From Micromonospora sp. WMMD1128 (GTDB taxonomy: Bacteria > Actinomycetota > Actinomycetes > Mycobacteriales > Micromonosporaceae), in NCBI RefSeq assembly GCF_027497235.1, contig NZ_CP114902.1, positions 1,873,501-1,937,500 on the forward strand: a DNA stretch of 64,000 nt, read 5' to 3'. Below are positions 25,741 to 35,594 of this stretch, piece after piece. A program made the translations under genes and the position numbers. The first letter of the stretch is position 1; the number at the start of each line of letters is the position of its first letter. The notes beneath the pieces were generated by a model, which was not told where the DNA came from, ran no database searches, and saw only the letters and a program-made list of their open reading frames with translations.

Positions 25741-26730
25741 CTACGCGATCCGGCGGACCCGGCGCACGGCCAGGTAGAGCAGCAGCAGGGCGAGGGCGAC
25801 GAAAATACCCGTCTCGATGCCCTGGAACAGCCAGAACCGGTCCGCCGGCTGGTACAGCTGCCAGTTGTACGCGCCCGGTTGGAGGCCCAGTTCGGCGCCG
25901 CAGACCCGACCGTCCGGGCCCTTGCCGCCCGGCGGGCACTGGATGCGGGTATCCTCCGCGATCATCGTCCCGTCCGGGTTACGGACGCCCTGGGCGAGGA
26001 TCCAGTCCCCCCGGCTGATCTCCGGGGGTCCCTCCCTCTCGATCGGGAAGGTCTGGGTACGGGCGGTCTGGTAGTGCGGCCGGGCCAGGAGCGCCACCGC
26101 CGCTCGTACGCCGATGAACCCGGCGAGGGTGATGCCCATGGCGGGCAGCATCCGCTTCCAGACGGTGCCGGCGAAGACACCCAACGCCACGGCGAAAAGC
26201 GTGTAGCCGATCGGGACGATGCCCTGCAGATCGAAGACGACCATGCCGAGGCGACCTTCGTAAGCGGCCTGGGTCAGCGGCGCGACCCACCACGATATGC
26301 CCAGCCCGTAGCCGATCGCCAGGAGCAGCACAGCGGCTCCGACCAGCCCGAACTTCGTCAGCGCCCAGCGGGTGCGGCCGACGCCCTGGGTCCAGACGAA
26401 CCGGTGCGTGCCCTGCTCCACCTCACGGGCGACCAGTGGCGCGCCCCAGAACAGGCCGACCAGCACCGGCAGGGTGATCAGCAGGACGGCCAGCAGATTG
26501 AGGCTGCCGTACTGGTTGCTGAAGCGGTGGAAGCCCGCGTCACATGCCTCGCGGGTCGACGCGGCCACGTCGGCACGGGCAAGCTGGCCAACGCAGTCCG
26601 CCAGCCCGAGGTCGGCGAAGGTGTTCCGCATCGACAGGCCGATCGGCACCAGCACGGCCGCGAGCACGGCGAACGCCAGCACTGTGAAAAGGGCCTGCTT
26701 GCGGTGTTGCCGCCAGGTCAACCAGATCAT
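25741..26730 (-). CDS. ABC-2 type transporter permease
   Basis: A 329-residue membrane protein with about six transmembrane segments (TVLAFAVLAAVLVPIGLSM, LLAVLLITLPVLVGLFWGAP, GIFVALALLLLYLAV). A soluble loop of ~90 residues near the end is presumably extracellular. VAREVEQGTHRFVWTQGVGR is the conserved coupling region of this permease class. The ATG at 26730 overlaps the ATPase stop (ATGA). It forms an exporter with the adjacent ATPase; substrate unknown. Similar GntR-ATPase-permease operons in Gram-positives respond to cell-wall antibiotics. Confidence 0.87.
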   Translation of the reverse strand: MIWLTWRQHRKQALFTVLAFAVLAAVLVPIGLSMRNTFADLGLADCVGQLARADVAASTREACDAGFHRFSNQYGSLNLLAVLLITLPVLVGLFWGAPLVAREVEQGTHRFVWTQGVGRTRWALTKFGLVGAAVLLLAIGYGLGISWWVAPLTQAAYEGRLGMVVFDLQGIVPIGYTLFAVALGVFAGTVWKRMLPAMGITLAGFIGVRAAVALLARPHYQTARTQTFPIEREGPPEISRGDWILAQGVRNPDGTMIAEDTRIQCPPGGKGPDGRVCGAELGLQPGAYNWQLYQPADRFWLFQGIETGIFVALALLLLYLAVRRVRRIA

Positions 26731-27617
26731 GCTGCCACCCCCCACTCGCTGTGACTGGTCTGCGCGGTGCCCTCGGCCAGGTAGGCCAGGACGACGTCCT
26801 CCAGGCTCACCTCGCGGATCGTCCAGGCCGGATCGTTGACCGGCCCGTCGGTGCGGACCAGCAGTGTCGACTGCCGGTCGGTGTGGCTGGCCCGGACGAC
26901 GGCGGCGACGCCCCCGATCGGGCCGCCGTCGTGCCGTGGGCCGACCAGTTGGCGGTGCCCGGTGACCAGGTCGTCGACCGCGCCGGTGAGCTGTACCTTG
27001 GCGGCGTTCAACACGATCAGGTAGTCGCAGACGCGCTCCAGGTCGGCCAGCAGGTGCGAGGAGAGCAGGACGGTGGTCCCGGAATCCGCGACGCTGCCCA
27101 TCAGGGACTGGAGGAACTCACGCCGGGCCAGCGGGTCGAGGCTGGCGACCGGCTCGTCGAGCAGCAGCAGCCGGGGCTGCTTGGCCAGCGCCAGGGCCAG
27201 CGCCACCTGGGCCCGTTGCCCACCGGAGAGCTTGCCCACGGGTCGGTCCGGTGGAATGCCGAGCTGCGCCAACCGGGTGCGGGCCAGGTGCGCGTCCCAC
27301 CGCTTGTTCAGCTTGCCGCCGGCGACGACCAGCTCGGACGCCGTGAAGTCCCGGTAGAGCGGGGTGTCCTGGGCGACGAAGCCGATGTCGGCGAGGCCGT
27401 CCGTGTCGCCGTACGGCGATCGACCGAACACCCGTACCGTGCCCGCGTCGGGCTTGAGTAGCCCGACGGCCAGGTGTAACAGTGTGCTCTTGCCCGCGCC
27501 GTTGGGCCCGACCAACGCGGCGATCCGGCCGGCCGGCAGGCGCAGCGAGCAGTCCCGCAACGCCCAGGCCCGGCCGTACCGCTTGCCCAGCCGGTCCGCC
27601 TCCAAGACATGGTCCAT
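26727..27617 (-). CDS. ABC transporter ATP-binding protein
   Basis: A 296-residue ATPase with Walker A GPNGAGKST, Q-loop FVAQDTPLY, signature LSGGQRAQVALALALA, Walker B LLLLDEPVASLD and switch His in LLSSHLL. The C-terminal ~70 residues are an extra regulatory domain of the multidrug type. Start chosen at ATG 27617 (MDHVLEADRL); upstream codons belong to the gap after the regulator gene. Pairs with the permease at 25741, most probably as a homodimeric exporter. Confidence 0.93.
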   Translation of the reverse strand: MDHVLEADRLGKRYGRAWALRDCSLRLPAGRIAALVGPNGAGKSTLLHLAVGLLKPDAGTVRVFGRSPYGDTDGLADIGFVAQDTPLYRDFTASELVVAGGKLNKRWDAHLARTRLAQLGIPPDRPVGKLSGGQRAQVALALALAKQPRLLLLDEPVASLDPLARREFLQSLMGSVADSGTTVLLSSHLLADLERVCDYLIVLNAAKVQLTGAVDDLVTGHRQLVGPRHDGGPIGGVAAVVRASHTDRQSTLLVRTDGPVNDPAWTIREVSLEDVVLAYLAEGTAQTSHSEWGVAA

Positions 27618-27637
27618 TCTCTGTCCTCTCGTTCCGC

Positions 27638-28045
27638 TCACGCGGGTTCCTTCTGCGGGGTGTCTTCGGGGAGGGCGGCGCGCAGCGTGGTCTCCACCAG
27701 GGCGATGACGTCTTCGGCGGTGAGGCCGGCAGCCTGCGCCCGGTGCAGCCAGGCAACCAGGTCGTCGCGTAGCTCGGCCTGGTTGGGCAGCGACGCGCCG
27801 GCCAGGGTGCGCTGGACGAACGTGCCCACTCCGGGGCGGCCGCCGACCAGACCCTCGATCTCCAGTTCCCGGTACGCCTTCAGCACCGTGTTCGGGTTGA
27901 TCGCCAGGGATTGCGCGACGTCCCGGACTTTCGGCAACTGGTCGCCCGGCGTCAGCAGCCCGACCCGCAGAGCCTGTTTCACCTGCTGCACGAGCTGCAT
28001 GTAGGTATTCACCTTCGACCGGCTGTCCAGTACGAATTCGATCAC
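27638..28045 (-). CDS. GntR family regulator, YtrA subfamily
   Basis: 135 residues. An N-terminal winged helix (YMQLVQQVKQALRVGLL, then GDQLPKVRDVAQSLAINPNTV with the recognition helix) and a short helical C-terminal dimerisation tail of ~50 residues, as in YtrA-type repressors. GTG 28045 follows AGGAGGG. It is the first gene of the operon and ends 20 bases before the ATPase start, so it most likely represses its own transporter operon through the nearby inverted repeat. Confidence 0.9.
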   Translation of the reverse strand: MIEFVLDSRSKVNTYMQLVQQVKQALRVGLLTPGDQLPKVRDVAQSLAINPNTVLKAYRELEIEGLVGGRPGVGTFVQRTLAGASLPNQAELRDDLVAWLHRAQAAGLTAEDVIALVETTLRAALPEDTPQKEPA

Positions 28046-28061
28046 TCGCGATAATCCCTCC

Positions 28062-28079
28062 TGTTGTCCTACGACAATA
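28062..28079 (-). promoter_or_regulatory. Probable operator of the GntR regulator
   Basis: TGTTGTC-CTAC-GACAATA is an inverted repeat (TTGTC/GACAA) located between the regulator's ribosome site and its upstream region, the usual place for a YtrA autoregulatory operator. Confidence 0.6.
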
Positions 28080-28273
28080 GGACTGACAGACAGCCTCGCC
28101 GGCACTGTCGCTCCTGTCAAGCACGACGCGACACGCGCCCGGCCCGACACGGCACGCCACGGGCGGCTGCCCGGCGTGTCGACCGGTCGGCACCAGCAGG
28201 CCAGAGGTTGGCACCGACGGGTCAGCGGCTCGGGAAGGAACCGGCAGCAACCAGGTGGAAGGGGAGGTGTGCG

Positions 28274-28840
28274 ATGGTCGCCAACGAACTGACGACGCTG
28301 AGGGCTGCTCCGCTACAGGTGACCCGCGCGCGCCCGCGCACGCGGGCGGTTGATCCTGCTCGGCCCGGCGTTCGTCGCGGCCGTCGCCTACGTCGACCCC
28401 GGCAACTTCGCCACCGACTCCGCCGCGTCTGGGGCGTGGTGGTGGCGAACCTGATGGCGATGCTGGTGCAGACGCTCACCGCGAAGCTCGGTCTGGCCAC
28501 CGGGCGCAGCCTGCCCGAACTGTGCCGGGAACGCCTACCGAAGCCCCTCGACAGGACCATGTGGGTACAGGCCGAGTTGGTCGCCATGGCCACCGACCTG
28601 GCCGAGGTGATCGGTGGCGCGGTCGCCCGGTACTTGCTCTTCGGCATCCCCCTGCTGCCCGGCGGGATCATCATCGGGCCACCGCGTTCGCCGTGCTCGC
28701 GCAGCGCTCGCGGGGCTTCCGCACCTTTGAGATCGCCATCGCCGCGGGGCTCGGCGTCATCGTCCTGGCCCTCCCGGCGAACCTGCTCGCCGCCGGCTCC
28801 GATCCGGGCTTCGCCGTGGCCGGCCTGGTGCGAGGGTGCC
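28274..28840 (+). pseudogene. Decayed Nramp (MntH-like) metal transporter
   Basis: From ATG 28274 (after GGGGAGG) three frames together give an Nramp N-terminal half: [19 protein letters not shown] with the DPGN metal motif, [37 protein letters not shown], then after another shift AFAVLAQRSRGFRTFEIA and VIVLALPANLLAAGSDPGFA. At least two frameshifts and a small deletion are present, and the second half with the MPH motif is missing. It originally would have imported manganese with protons. Sequence decay looks recent because each fragment is well preserved. Confidence 0.85.
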
Positions 28841-28868
28841 TGGCCAGGTCACTACCGTGCAGGAATCG

Positions 28869-28913
28869 CCGGCAATGCCGCCCTCAGCGGCCTCGCGGGG
28901 GCGGCATTGCCGG
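28869..28913 (-). terminator. Hairpin terminator after the arabinofuranosidase gene
   Basis: CCGGCAATGCCGCC (28869-28882) pairs perfectly with GGCGGCATTGCCGG (28900-28913). It lies 21 bases beyond the stop of the minus-strand gene at 28934. Confidence 0.7.
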
Positions 28914-28933
28914 TGTGTGGTGTGCGGGTGTGG

Positions 28934-30409
28934 TCAGGTGCGGGTGGACCACTGTTGGTTGGTGCCGCCGTGGCAGGCCCAGAGGTGGATCTTGGTGCCG
29001 TTGGCGGTGCCGTAGGCGCTGGCGTCGAGGCAGAGTCCGGATTGGACGCCGGTGATGGTGCCGTTGGCGTTGAGGTTCCATTGTTGGTTGGTTTGGCCGT
29101 TGCAGTCCCAGATGATGGCTTGGGTGCCGTTGGTCGTGCCTGCGCCGCTGGCGTCGAGGCATTTGTTGCCGAGTACCTGGAGTTGTTTGTTGGCGGTGTA
29201 GGTCCAGCGTTGGGCGGTGTTGCCGAGGCAGTCCCAGAGTTGGACCTGGGTGCCGTTGGTGGTGGTGGCGTTGGGTACGTCGATGCAGCGGCCGGACTGC
29301 CCGCCGACGAGCTGGACGTTCTGTTGCGGGTTGCCTCCTGCGGCGGTGGCGTAGCCGGCGGCGTTGATGTTGGCCTGGACGGCGTTCTCGGTGGCCGCGG
29401 TCGGGTAGCCGGAGGTCAGCACACCTTCGTAGAAGGTCCCCCGGCCGGAGGTGCTGTTGTCGCCGCCGATGCCGAGCAGGATCGCACCCTCCTTCTTCAT
29501 CGGGTGGTACCCGTTCGGACGTCGCCCGTCGAAGTAGGTCGTCAGAGCCCCTGACTGGCCGTTCCCGCCTCGGATGGCCCAGTGGTTCGACTCGCCCTTG
29601 ACCATGGCGGTGACGAAGCGGTGGTTGATCGGCGCGATGTCGTTGTAGCCGGCGTTGACTCCGGAGAACAGCCCCCACTCCAGGTCGGCCATGATCCACG
29701 GGCCAGCCCCGGTGCCATAGCCCCACTGCTTGTTGGCACCGAAGTAGACGGTCTCCATGATGGCGGGCGCGTCAGCTTGGCCGTCGGTCTGTGCGTTGCC
29801 GTAGTCGAAGCAGCACCACTGGTTGTAGTGCGTGCCGTCGACGACCGCGTAGATGCCTTCGGGCTGGTCGCCGGTGGCGACGCCGTTGGTGTTGTTGTTG
29901 CGGTAGCCGGTGCCGGGGGTGATGTAGACGCCGTACGCCTTCTGTCCGCCAACGGTGATCGGGGCTGCCTTCGCGTCGGCGAGATTGTCCCATCCGCCGG
30001 GTCCGGGACCGGGCCAGTAGCCGGGCGGGGCCTGGGTGAGGCGGTTGTTGCGGCCGGACTGGTCGTAGATGATCGTGATGGCACAGGTGGTGTTGGCGCA
30101 GAACGTGTCCTGGGTGGCGGCGTTCGCGTAGCCGCCGGCGCTGAGCACGCCGATGTCGCGGGTGGTGTTGTCCGAGGAGCGTCGGACCTGGTAGAGCGGT
30201 CCGTTGTACGCGCCGTAGAGGGCGCGGGTGGTGCTGTGCGCGGCGACGCATGGTGTGCCGCCGGTGGCGTAGATGTCACACGGGCCGGTGCCGGCGGCGT
30301 GGGCGACGCCCGGTGCGTCCGAGACCACATAGGCCCCAGCACCGACAGCGAGGACCAACGTGACGCCCGCCGCTGCCATGACGCGACTCAGCCTTCTCTT
30401 CACACTCAT
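28934..30409 (-). CDS. Secreted alpha-L-arabinofuranosidase (GH54-like) with ricin-type lectin domain
   Basis: 491 residues. Signal peptide (RRLSRVMAAAGVTLVLAVGAGAY … VAHA), then a catalytic domain of the fungal AbfB type to about residue 365. Diagnostic segments are CDIYATGGTPCVAAHSTTRA, WCCFDYGNAQTD, APAIMETVYFG and AILLGIGGDNS; the Glu of IMET and Asp of GGDNS correspond to the nucleophile and acid/base known in family 54. The last ~120 residues form a beta-trefoil CBM13 with three QxW repeats (AQRWTY, QQWNLN, QQWSTR). Releases arabinose from plant polysaccharides outside the cell. ATG 30409 follows AGGAGAGG. Monocistronic. Confidence 0.92.
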   Translation of the reverse strand: MSVKRRLSRVMAAAGVTLVLAVGAGAYVVSDAPGVAHAAGTGPCDIYATGGTPCVAAHSTTRALYGAYNGPLYQVRRSSDNTTRDIGVLSAGGYANAATQDTFCANTTCAITIIYDQSGRNNRLTQAPPGYWPGPGPGGWDNLADAKAAPITVGGQKAYGVYITPGTGYRNNNTNGVATGDQPEGIYAVVDGTHYNQWCCFDYGNAQTDGQADAPAIMETVYFGANKQWGYGTGAGPWIMADLEWGLFSGVNAGYNDIAPINHRFVTAMVKGESNHWAIRGGNGQSGALTTYFDGRRPNGYHPMKKEGAILLGIGGDNSTSGRGTFYEGVLTSGYPTAATENAVQANINAAGYATAAGGNPQQNVQLVGGQSGRCIDVPNATTTNGTQVQLWDCLGNTAQRWTYTANKQLQVLGNKCLDASGAGTTNGTQAIIWDCNGQTNQQWNLNANGTITGVQSGLCLDASAYGTANGTKIHLWACHGGTNQQWSTRT

Positions 30410-30882
30410 CGAATCCTCTCCTGGTGCGGCGGCGGTGGGATGGGGCGGTGGCGGATCGAGGCTGGTGGTGCCGCCTCTGCCGGGATCGGGACGGATGCCA
30501 GGCTGATCTACACCGCATGCGGCGCGGGGGACGCTCACGGAGCGTTGTGCCGGCGAATCGATTCGAACGGATCGTAGAACCAGGGAGTGAAGGTTGTCAA
30601 TGAATCCACGGGGTGGCGAACCGGGGTTTCGCCTGCCAGTGAGAGTGTGCCGGTGACTCGTTCGATCAGCGCGCCCGAAGGGGGCCTGCCGTCCGAACCG
30701 ATCCGTCGAACCGGTTCGAGGAAGCCGGATTTGCCGCACTGCTGTTCCAGTTGCCCTCGTAGCGCGGGGCCGATGGTCCGGGTCCACAGACTCCTGCAAC
30801 GCGTGGTCCGGGAAGCCACCCTCACCGACCACACCGCGCAGCCAGCCGGAGACCCGCCTGTGGGCCGGGCGGGGCCGCCCGG
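30410..30882. promoter_or_regulatory. Intergenic region with perfect palindrome (30706-30719)
   Basis: About 470 bases between the arabinofuranosidase start and the IclR gene end. TCGAACCGGTTCGA (30706-30719) is a 14-bp perfect palindrome, and related TCGAA half-sites occur nearby (GATTCGAACGGATCG near 30550). Such CG-centred palindromes suit a LacI-type sugar repressor controlling the enzyme gene; this is inference. No credible gene otherwise. Confidence 0.45.
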
Positions 30883-31644
30883 TCAGGGGAGGTTGGCGGC
30901 GCGGCGGTCGAGTCGGGCCTCGATGGTCTGCGCCGCCTTGCGCAGCGGCGCCTGTAACCGCCCCTGGTCGAGGTCGCGGTGTTCCGAGTTGGACGGGATG
31001 GAGATCGCCGCGATCACCCGTCCGGTGTGGTCGTGCAGGCCGGTGGCGATGCAGGAGACCCCGATCTGCCGTTCCTCCCGGTCGTACGCGAAGCCGGTGC
31101 GGCGCACGTCGGCAAGCTCGGCGCGCAGCAGCGCCGGTGAGGTGCGGGTGTACCTGGTCAGCGGCTTCAGCCCCTGCGCGATGACCTCTTCGATCAACGA
31201 CTCGGGCGCACCGGCCAGGAGGATCTTGCCGAGGCTGGTGGCGTAGAGCGGGTTGCGGGTGCCGGGGCGGGTCCGGACCCGCCCGTCAACGTGGCTGATC
31301 TTCAACAGGTAGATCAGCTCGGTGCCGTCACGTACTGCGAGATGGGCTTGGAAGCCGGTCTCCGCTACGAGCCGTTCCATCGGCACCTGTGCCTGCTCGG
31401 TGAGCGCGCGCAGTAGTGGAACCTGGGCGCCCACCTCGAACATCCAGATCGAGAGCCGGTACTGCCCGCTGTCGGTCCGTTCGACCGCCCCGGCGGCGGT
31501 GAGGCTGACCAGGAGTCGGTGCGCGTTCGCCCTGGTCAGGCCGAGCAGCTCCGCGCACTGGCTGACTCCGACCTGACGGTGGGTCCGGAACAGGTCGAGG
31601 ACACGGAACGCCTTCAGCACGGTCAGTGACGGATCGGTGCTCAT
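30883..31644 (-). CDS. IclR family transcriptional regulator
   Basis: 253 residues. N-terminal winged helix-turn-helix (FRTHRQVGVSQCAELLGLTRANAHRLLVSL, about residues 20-60) and a C-terminal effector domain with the family pattern YATSLGKILLAG, YDREERQIGVSCIATGLHD and ISIPSN. IclR proteins bind small aromatic or aliphatic acids. It is transcribed away from the RraA-led operon across a 191-base gap, so it is the natural regulator of that catabolic operon; repressor or activator cannot be decided. Confidence 0.93.
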   Translation of the reverse strand: MSTDPSLTVLKAFRVLDLFRTHRQVGVSQCAELLGLTRANAHRLLVSLTAAGAVERTDSGQYRLSIWMFEVGAQVPLLRALTEQAQVPMERLVAETGFQAHLAVRDGTELIYLLKISHVDGRVRTRPGTRNPLYATSLGKILLAGAPESLIEEVIAQGLKPLTRYTRTSPALLRAELADVRRTGFAYDREERQIGVSCIATGLHDHTGRVIAAISIPSNSEHRDLDQGRLQAPLRKAAQTIEARLDRRAANLP

Positions 31645-31835
31645 CTCGTACCTCTTCCTTCAGGGGGGAGCCGACTACGGAGGGTGGTTGGCTTGGGGAA
31701 GGAGGTGACGCGGGTAACGCGGAATTTACTACAGGCATCTCGTAATCCGATACATCGTCGTGTACGTCGCACCCAGTTCAGGGCCATAGTCCCGGTCAGG
31801 CGCCGCGGCCGGAAGCAGGCCCTGAGGGGGAGTGA
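31645..31835. promoter_or_regulatory. Divergent control region between iclR-type gene and catabolic operon
   Basis: 191 bases holding both start regions. A TACA-N6-TGTA inverted motif lies near 31752-31765 and an A/T-rich patch (CGGAATTTACTACAGG) near 31718. GAGGGGGAG before 31836 is the ribosome site of the first operon gene. These are the only candidate operator and promoter signals I can see; individual boxes are not certain. Confidence 0.45.
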
Positions 31836-32609
31836 ATGTTCAAGAGCATCAACCGCGTACCGGAACGAGTGTCACCCAGCGTGCGCGACCGACTCGGGCG
31901 GATCGACACGGCCACGCTCTCCGACGCGATGGGTCGTCACGGAGCGATGTCACACCGGATGCGACCGCTCGACCTCGACAGCAAGCTCGTCGGCACCGCC
32001 GTCACGGCGCACTGCCCGGAGGGCGACAACCTGATGGTGCACAAGGCGCTGCAGCTCGGCGAGCCCGGTGACGTGCTGGTGGTGGACACCGGCGGGACCT
32101 ACGACGCCACCGTGCTGGGCCGGAACATGTCGCTCTTCGCGCACCGGGTCGGGTTCGTCGGCGCGGTGATCGACGGCAGCGTCCGGGACCGGTCCGGGAT
32201 CATGGCGATCCCGTTCCCGGTGTTCTGCGTCGGCATCGTGCCCCGGTCGGCGGTGAAGCACTCGGTCGGCTCGGTCAACGTGCCGGTGACCTGCGGCGGT
32301 GTCGTGGTCAGCCCGGGCGACGTGATCGTCGGCGACGAGGACGGCGTGGTGGTGGTCCCGCGCGGCGTCGCCGAGCAGGTGGCGGAGGCGGCCGAGGCCC
32401 GCCTGCGGATGGAGGAGCAGCAGAAGCAGGACGTCCAGGACGAGGATCTGCCACTGGAGATCCTTTATGGCCGGACCTGGGTCGACGAGCGGATGCGCCC
32501 GGCCATGGCGGAGCCCTTCCAGATCCCCGGCAACCTCGACGACGGGAACCGGGCCGCGACCGACGACGGGAACGAGGCCGTGACCGGTAACGGGGGCCTG
32601 GCCTCATGA
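31836..32609 (+). CDS. RraA-like / 4-hydroxy-4-methyl-2-oxoglutarate aldolase family protein
   Basis: 257 residues. The RraA fold is shown by [11 protein letters not shown] near the start, [20 protein letters not shown] and [14 protein letters not shown] with the Arg-Asp pair used for metal and pyruvate-enolate binding. In this family aldolases split 4-hydroxy-2-oxo acids into pyruvate and a second keto acid or decarboxylate oxaloacetate, while true RraA inhibits RNase E; the operon context favours the enzymatic role. The C-terminal ~50 residues are a charged, glycine-poor extension. First gene of the operon; its stop overlaps the next ATG. Confidence 0.85.
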   Translation: MFKSINRVPERVSPSVRDRLGRIDTATLSDAMGRHGAMSHRMRPLDLDSKLVGTAVTAHCPEGDNLMVHKALQLGEPGDVLVVDTGGTYDATVLGRNMSLFAHRVGFVGAVIDGSVRDRSGIMAIPFPVFCVGIVPRSAVKHSVGSVNVPVTCGGVVVSPGDVIVGDEDGVVVVPRGVAEQVAEAAEARLRMEEQQKQDVQDEDLPLEILYGRTWVDERMRPAMAEPFQIPGNLDDGNRAATDDGNEAVTGNGGLAS

Positions 32610-33505
32610 GCCTCGCCGTCGCCATCGTCGGGTCGGGGAACATCGGCACCGACCTCATGGTCAAGATCCAGCGGTCCGCCGGGCTGGAGCTGGTCGCCAT
32701 GGTCGGCGTGGACCCGGCCTCCGAGGGGCTCGCCCGGGCCCGCCGGGCGGGCGTGCCGGCCTCCGCCGAGGGGGTGGACTGGCTGCTGCGCCATCATCCG
32801 CTGCCGGACCTGGTCTTCGAGGCGACGTCGGCGGCGGCGCACCTGGTCCACCACGCCCGGTACGCCGAGGCGGGCATCCCGGCGGTGGACCTCACCCCGG
32901 CGGCGGTGGGCCCGTTCGTCGTCCCCTCGGTCAACCTCGACCAGCATCTGAATGCCCCGAACGTCAACATGATCACCTGCGGCGGGCAGGCCACCATTCC
33001 GATCGTCGCCGCCGTCTCGGCAGTCACCCCGGTCAGTTACGCGGAGATCGTCGCGTCCATCGCGTCCCGCTCGGCCGGACCCGGCACCCGGGCCAACATC
33101 GACGAGTTCACGGCCACCACCGCCCGGGGCGTCGAGACCATCGGTGGTGCCGCCGCCGGTAAGGCGATCATCGTCCTCAACCCGGTGATCCCACCGATGA
33201 TCATGCGGGACACGGTGTTCTGCGCGATCGACCCGGACGCCGACCGGGACCGGGTGACCGGGTCGATCCGGTCGATGGTGGACCGGGTCGCCGGCTACGT
33301 GCCGGGCTACCGCCTGGTCGCCGAGCCGCAGTTCGACGACCCGCGCCCCGACTGGCAGGGGCAGGCACGGGTGACCGTCCTGCTGGAGGTCGAGGGACGC
33401 GGCGACCACCTGCCGCCGTACGCGGGAAACCTCGACATCATGACCGCCGCCGCCACCCGGGTCGGTGAGCGGATCGCCGCCGCGCGGGCGGAGGTGGCGT
33501 CGTGA
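32606..33505 (+). CDS. mhpF: Acetaldehyde dehydrogenase, acylating
   Basis: 299 residues. NAD-binding start [17 protein letters not shown], catalytic Cys in [13 protein letters not shown], and the conserved [14 protein letters not shown] and [11 protein letters not shown] stretches identify the MhpF/DmpF family. It converts an aldehyde plus CoA and NAD+ to acyl-CoA, normally receiving the aldehyde through a tunnel from its partner aldolase. Overlaps both neighbours by 4 bases (ATGA before, GTGA after), so stoichiometric expression with the aldolase is likely. Confidence 0.95.
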   Translation: MSLAVAIVGSGNIGTDLMVKIQRSAGLELVAMVGVDPASEGLARARRAGVPASAEGVDWLLRHHPLPDLVFEATSAAAHLVHHARYAEAGIPAVDLTPAAVGPFVVPSVNLDQHLNAPNVNMITCGGQATIPIVAAVSAVTPVSYAEIVASIASRSAGPGTRANIDEFTATTARGVETIGGAAAGKAIIVLNPVIPPMIMRDTVFCAIDPDADRDRVTGSIRSMVDRVAGYVPGYRLVAEPQFDDPRPDWQGQARVTVLLEVEGRGDHLPPYAGNLDIMTAAATRVGERIAAARAEVAS

Positions 33506-34575
33506 GCGGCACCCGGATCCGGATCACCGACACCACGCTGCGCGACGGCAGCCACGCCATGCGCCACCAGTTCCGGCCCGCACACGTCCGGGCCACGGTC
33601 CGGGCGCTGCGCGCGGCGCACGTGCCGGTCATCGAGGTCACCCACGGCGACGGTCTGGCCGGTTCCTCGTTCAACTACGGCTTCTCCGCCACCCCGGAAC
33701 TCGACCTGATCGACGTCGCCGTCGCCGAGGCCGGCCCGGCCACGATCGCCGCGCTGCTGCTGCCCGGGGTGGGCACCGCCGACGAACTGCGCGCCGCCGT
33801 TGACCACGGGGTCGACCTGGTCCGGGTGGCCACCCACTGCACCGAGGCGGACATCGCCGCCCAGCATCTCGGGCTGGCCCGCTCGCTGGGGGCCGAGACG
33901 GTCGGCTTCCTGATGATGTCGCACATGATCGGGCCGGAGCAGCTCGCCCGGCAGGCCCGGATCATGGCGGACGCCGGCGCGCAGTGCGTCTACGTCGTCG
34001 ACTCCGCCGGCGCGCTGCTCCCCGACGACGCCGCTGCCCGGGTCGCCGCCCTGCACGCCGAGCTGGGCGACCACGCCCAGGTCGGCTTCCACGGGCACAA
34101 CAACCTGGCCATGGGGGTGGCCAACTCGGTGGCCGCCGTCCGGGCCGGCGCCCGGCAGATCGACGGCGCGACCCGGGCTCTCGGCGCGGGCGCCGGCAAC
34201 TCACCGACCGAGGTGCTCACCGCCGTCTTCGACCGGCTGGACATCGTCACCGGGGTCGACCTGGGCGCGATCCTGGACGCCGCCGAGGACGTGGTCCTGC
34301 GGTACGTCGACCGGGAGCCGGTGATGGATCGGGCCTCGATCGTCATGGGCTACGCCGGCGTCTACTCCAGTTTCCTGCTGCACGCCGAACGGGCCGCCCG
34401 GCGGTACGGCGTGCCCAGCCACGAGATCCTCCGCGAGGCCGGTCGACGCCGGTACGTGGGTGGTCAGGAGGACCTCCTGATCGACGTCGCCGTGGCGCTC
34501 GCCGCCGCCCGCTCCCCGTCACCCACCGCCACCACCGATAGAGAGGTCCACGCTGATGCCACACCCTCGTCGTAG
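33502..34575 (+). CDS. mhpE: 4-hydroxy-2-oxovalerate aldolase
   Basis: 357 residues. DmpG/MhpE family: [17 protein letters not shown] at the start holds the metal Asp and catalytic Arg, [16 protein letters not shown] the metal histidines, and [16 protein letters not shown] the C-terminal communication domain. Cleaves 4-hydroxy-2-oxo acids to pyruvate and an aldehyde that is channelled to the acylating dehydrogenase. GTG start overlaps the upstream stop. Unusually there is no 2-oxopent-4-enoate hydratase beside it, so the hydroxy-oxo acid must come from another route, perhaps from the oxidoreductases later in this operon. Confidence 0.95.
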   Translation: MSGTRIRITDTTLRDGSHAMRHQFRPAHVRATVRALRAAHVPVIEVTHGDGLAGSSFNYGFSATPELDLIDVAVAEAGPATIAALLLPGVGTADELRAAVDHGVDLVRVATHCTEADIAAQHLGLARSLGAETVGFLMMSHMIGPEQLARQARIMADAGAQCVYVVDSAGALLPDDAAARVAALHAELGDHAQVGFHGHNNLAMGVANSVAAVRAGARQIDGATRALGAGAGNSPTEVLTAVFDRLDIVTGVDLGAILDAAEDVVLRYVDREPVMDRASIVMGYAGVYSSFLLHAERAARRYGVPSHEILREAGRRRYVGGQEDLLIDVAVALAAARSPSPTATTDREVHADATPSS

Positions 34576-35581
34576 ATATCTGGCGGCTGCCGCCGTCGTC
34601 CTGCTCGCGATCACCGGCTGCGGCGACCGCGGTGGTGAGGCCGCCGAGGTCGCCGCCCCCGACGGACTGGAGAGCGCCGCCAAGGAAGAGGGCACCGTCA
34701 CCCTCTACAGCTCCGTGGAGGAGGACGCCACCGCCACGTTCGCCAAGTCCTTCACCGACAGGTACGACGTCGAGGTGCAGGTCGTCCGGCTGACCAGCGC
34801 CCAACTCGCCCAGCGGTTCGCCGCCGAGGCGCAGGCCGGGGCGCCGGCCGCCGACGCGCTGCTGATCTCGCGTACCGGCTTCACCGCCGACGCGATCGAG
34901 AGCGGCTGGCTGGTGCCACTGGCTGACGCGGGGCTGCCCGACTTCCCCGGCAACCTGGACGAGCGGTTCGTGCTGCCCGACGAGGGCACCGCCATCTCGA
35001 TCATCCAACCGGCCGGGATCGCCTACAACACCGACCTGGTGCCGGCCGGCGAGGCCCCGAAGACCTGGGCGGACCTGCTCGACCCGAAGTGGAAGGGCCG
35101 GATCGCCATTCCCGACCCGGCGTCGTCCGCGTCGTACATCGGGGAGTGGCTGGTGGTGGCGGAGGCCAGCGGACCCGACTTCCTCCAGCGCTTCGCCGCC
35201 CAGGACCTCAAGAAGTACGCCAGCGGGGTGCCGGCCGCGGCGGCGGTGGCCGCCGGCGAGGCGGCGTTCTGCGTGATGGGTCTCGCCTCGCACATCGTGG
35301 ACCCGAAGGCCAAGGGCGCGCCGATCGAGTTCGTCGCCCCGCCGCTGACCAGCGGCGCGGAGGTCGTCCCCGGGGTGGCGGCCAACAGCAGACACCCGAA
35401 CGCGGCTCGGCTGCTCATCCAGTACGCGCTCTCCGCCGAGGGCAGCAAGGTCCTCGCCGACGCGGCCGGCGCGGTCTCCCCCTACGACACCACCAACCTG
35501 CCGACCGAGTACGTCTCGCCCGACCTGGCCGGCGCCAAGACCAAGCAGGCGCAGGTCATCGGAAACCTCGGGCTGAGCTGA
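34556..35581 (+). CDS. ABC transporter substrate-binding lipoprotein
   Basis: 341 residues. The start [20 protein letters not shown] followed by GC gives a lipobox with Cys22, so the protein is membrane-anchored outside. The mature protein has the two-lobe type II fold of the iron(III)/thiamine/organic-acid group ([59 protein letters not shown]). The gene starts inside the end of the aldolase gene (20-base overlap) behind GAGAGG. With the next two genes it forms a complete importer. The substrate is probably the acid degraded by the flanking enzymes rather than iron (inference from context). Confidence 0.9.
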   Translation: MPHPRRRYLAAAAVVLLAITGCGDRGGEAAEVAAPDGLESAAKEEGTVTLYSSVEEDATATFAKSFTDRYDVEVQVVRLTSAQLAQRFAAEAQAGAPAADALLISRTGFTADAIESGWLVPLADAGLPDFPGNLDERFVLPDEGTAISIIQPAGIAYNTDLVPAGEAPKTWADLLDPKWKGRIAIPDPASSASYIGEWLVVAEASGPDFLQRFAAQDLKKYASGVPAAAAVAAGEAAFCVMGLASHIVDPKAKGAPIEFVAPPLTSGAEVVPGVAANSRHPNAARLLIQYALSAEGSKVLADAAGAVSPYDTTNLPTEYVSPDLAGAKTKQAQVIGNLGLS

Positions 35582-35594
35582 TGGGGGCGCGCCG

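Noticed and set aside
28064-29554. A 496-residue plus-strand protein over the Nramp region
   Set aside because: It joins one Nramp frame to antisense of the arabinofuranosidase gene; the Nramp part needs several frames, so it is a pseudogene.
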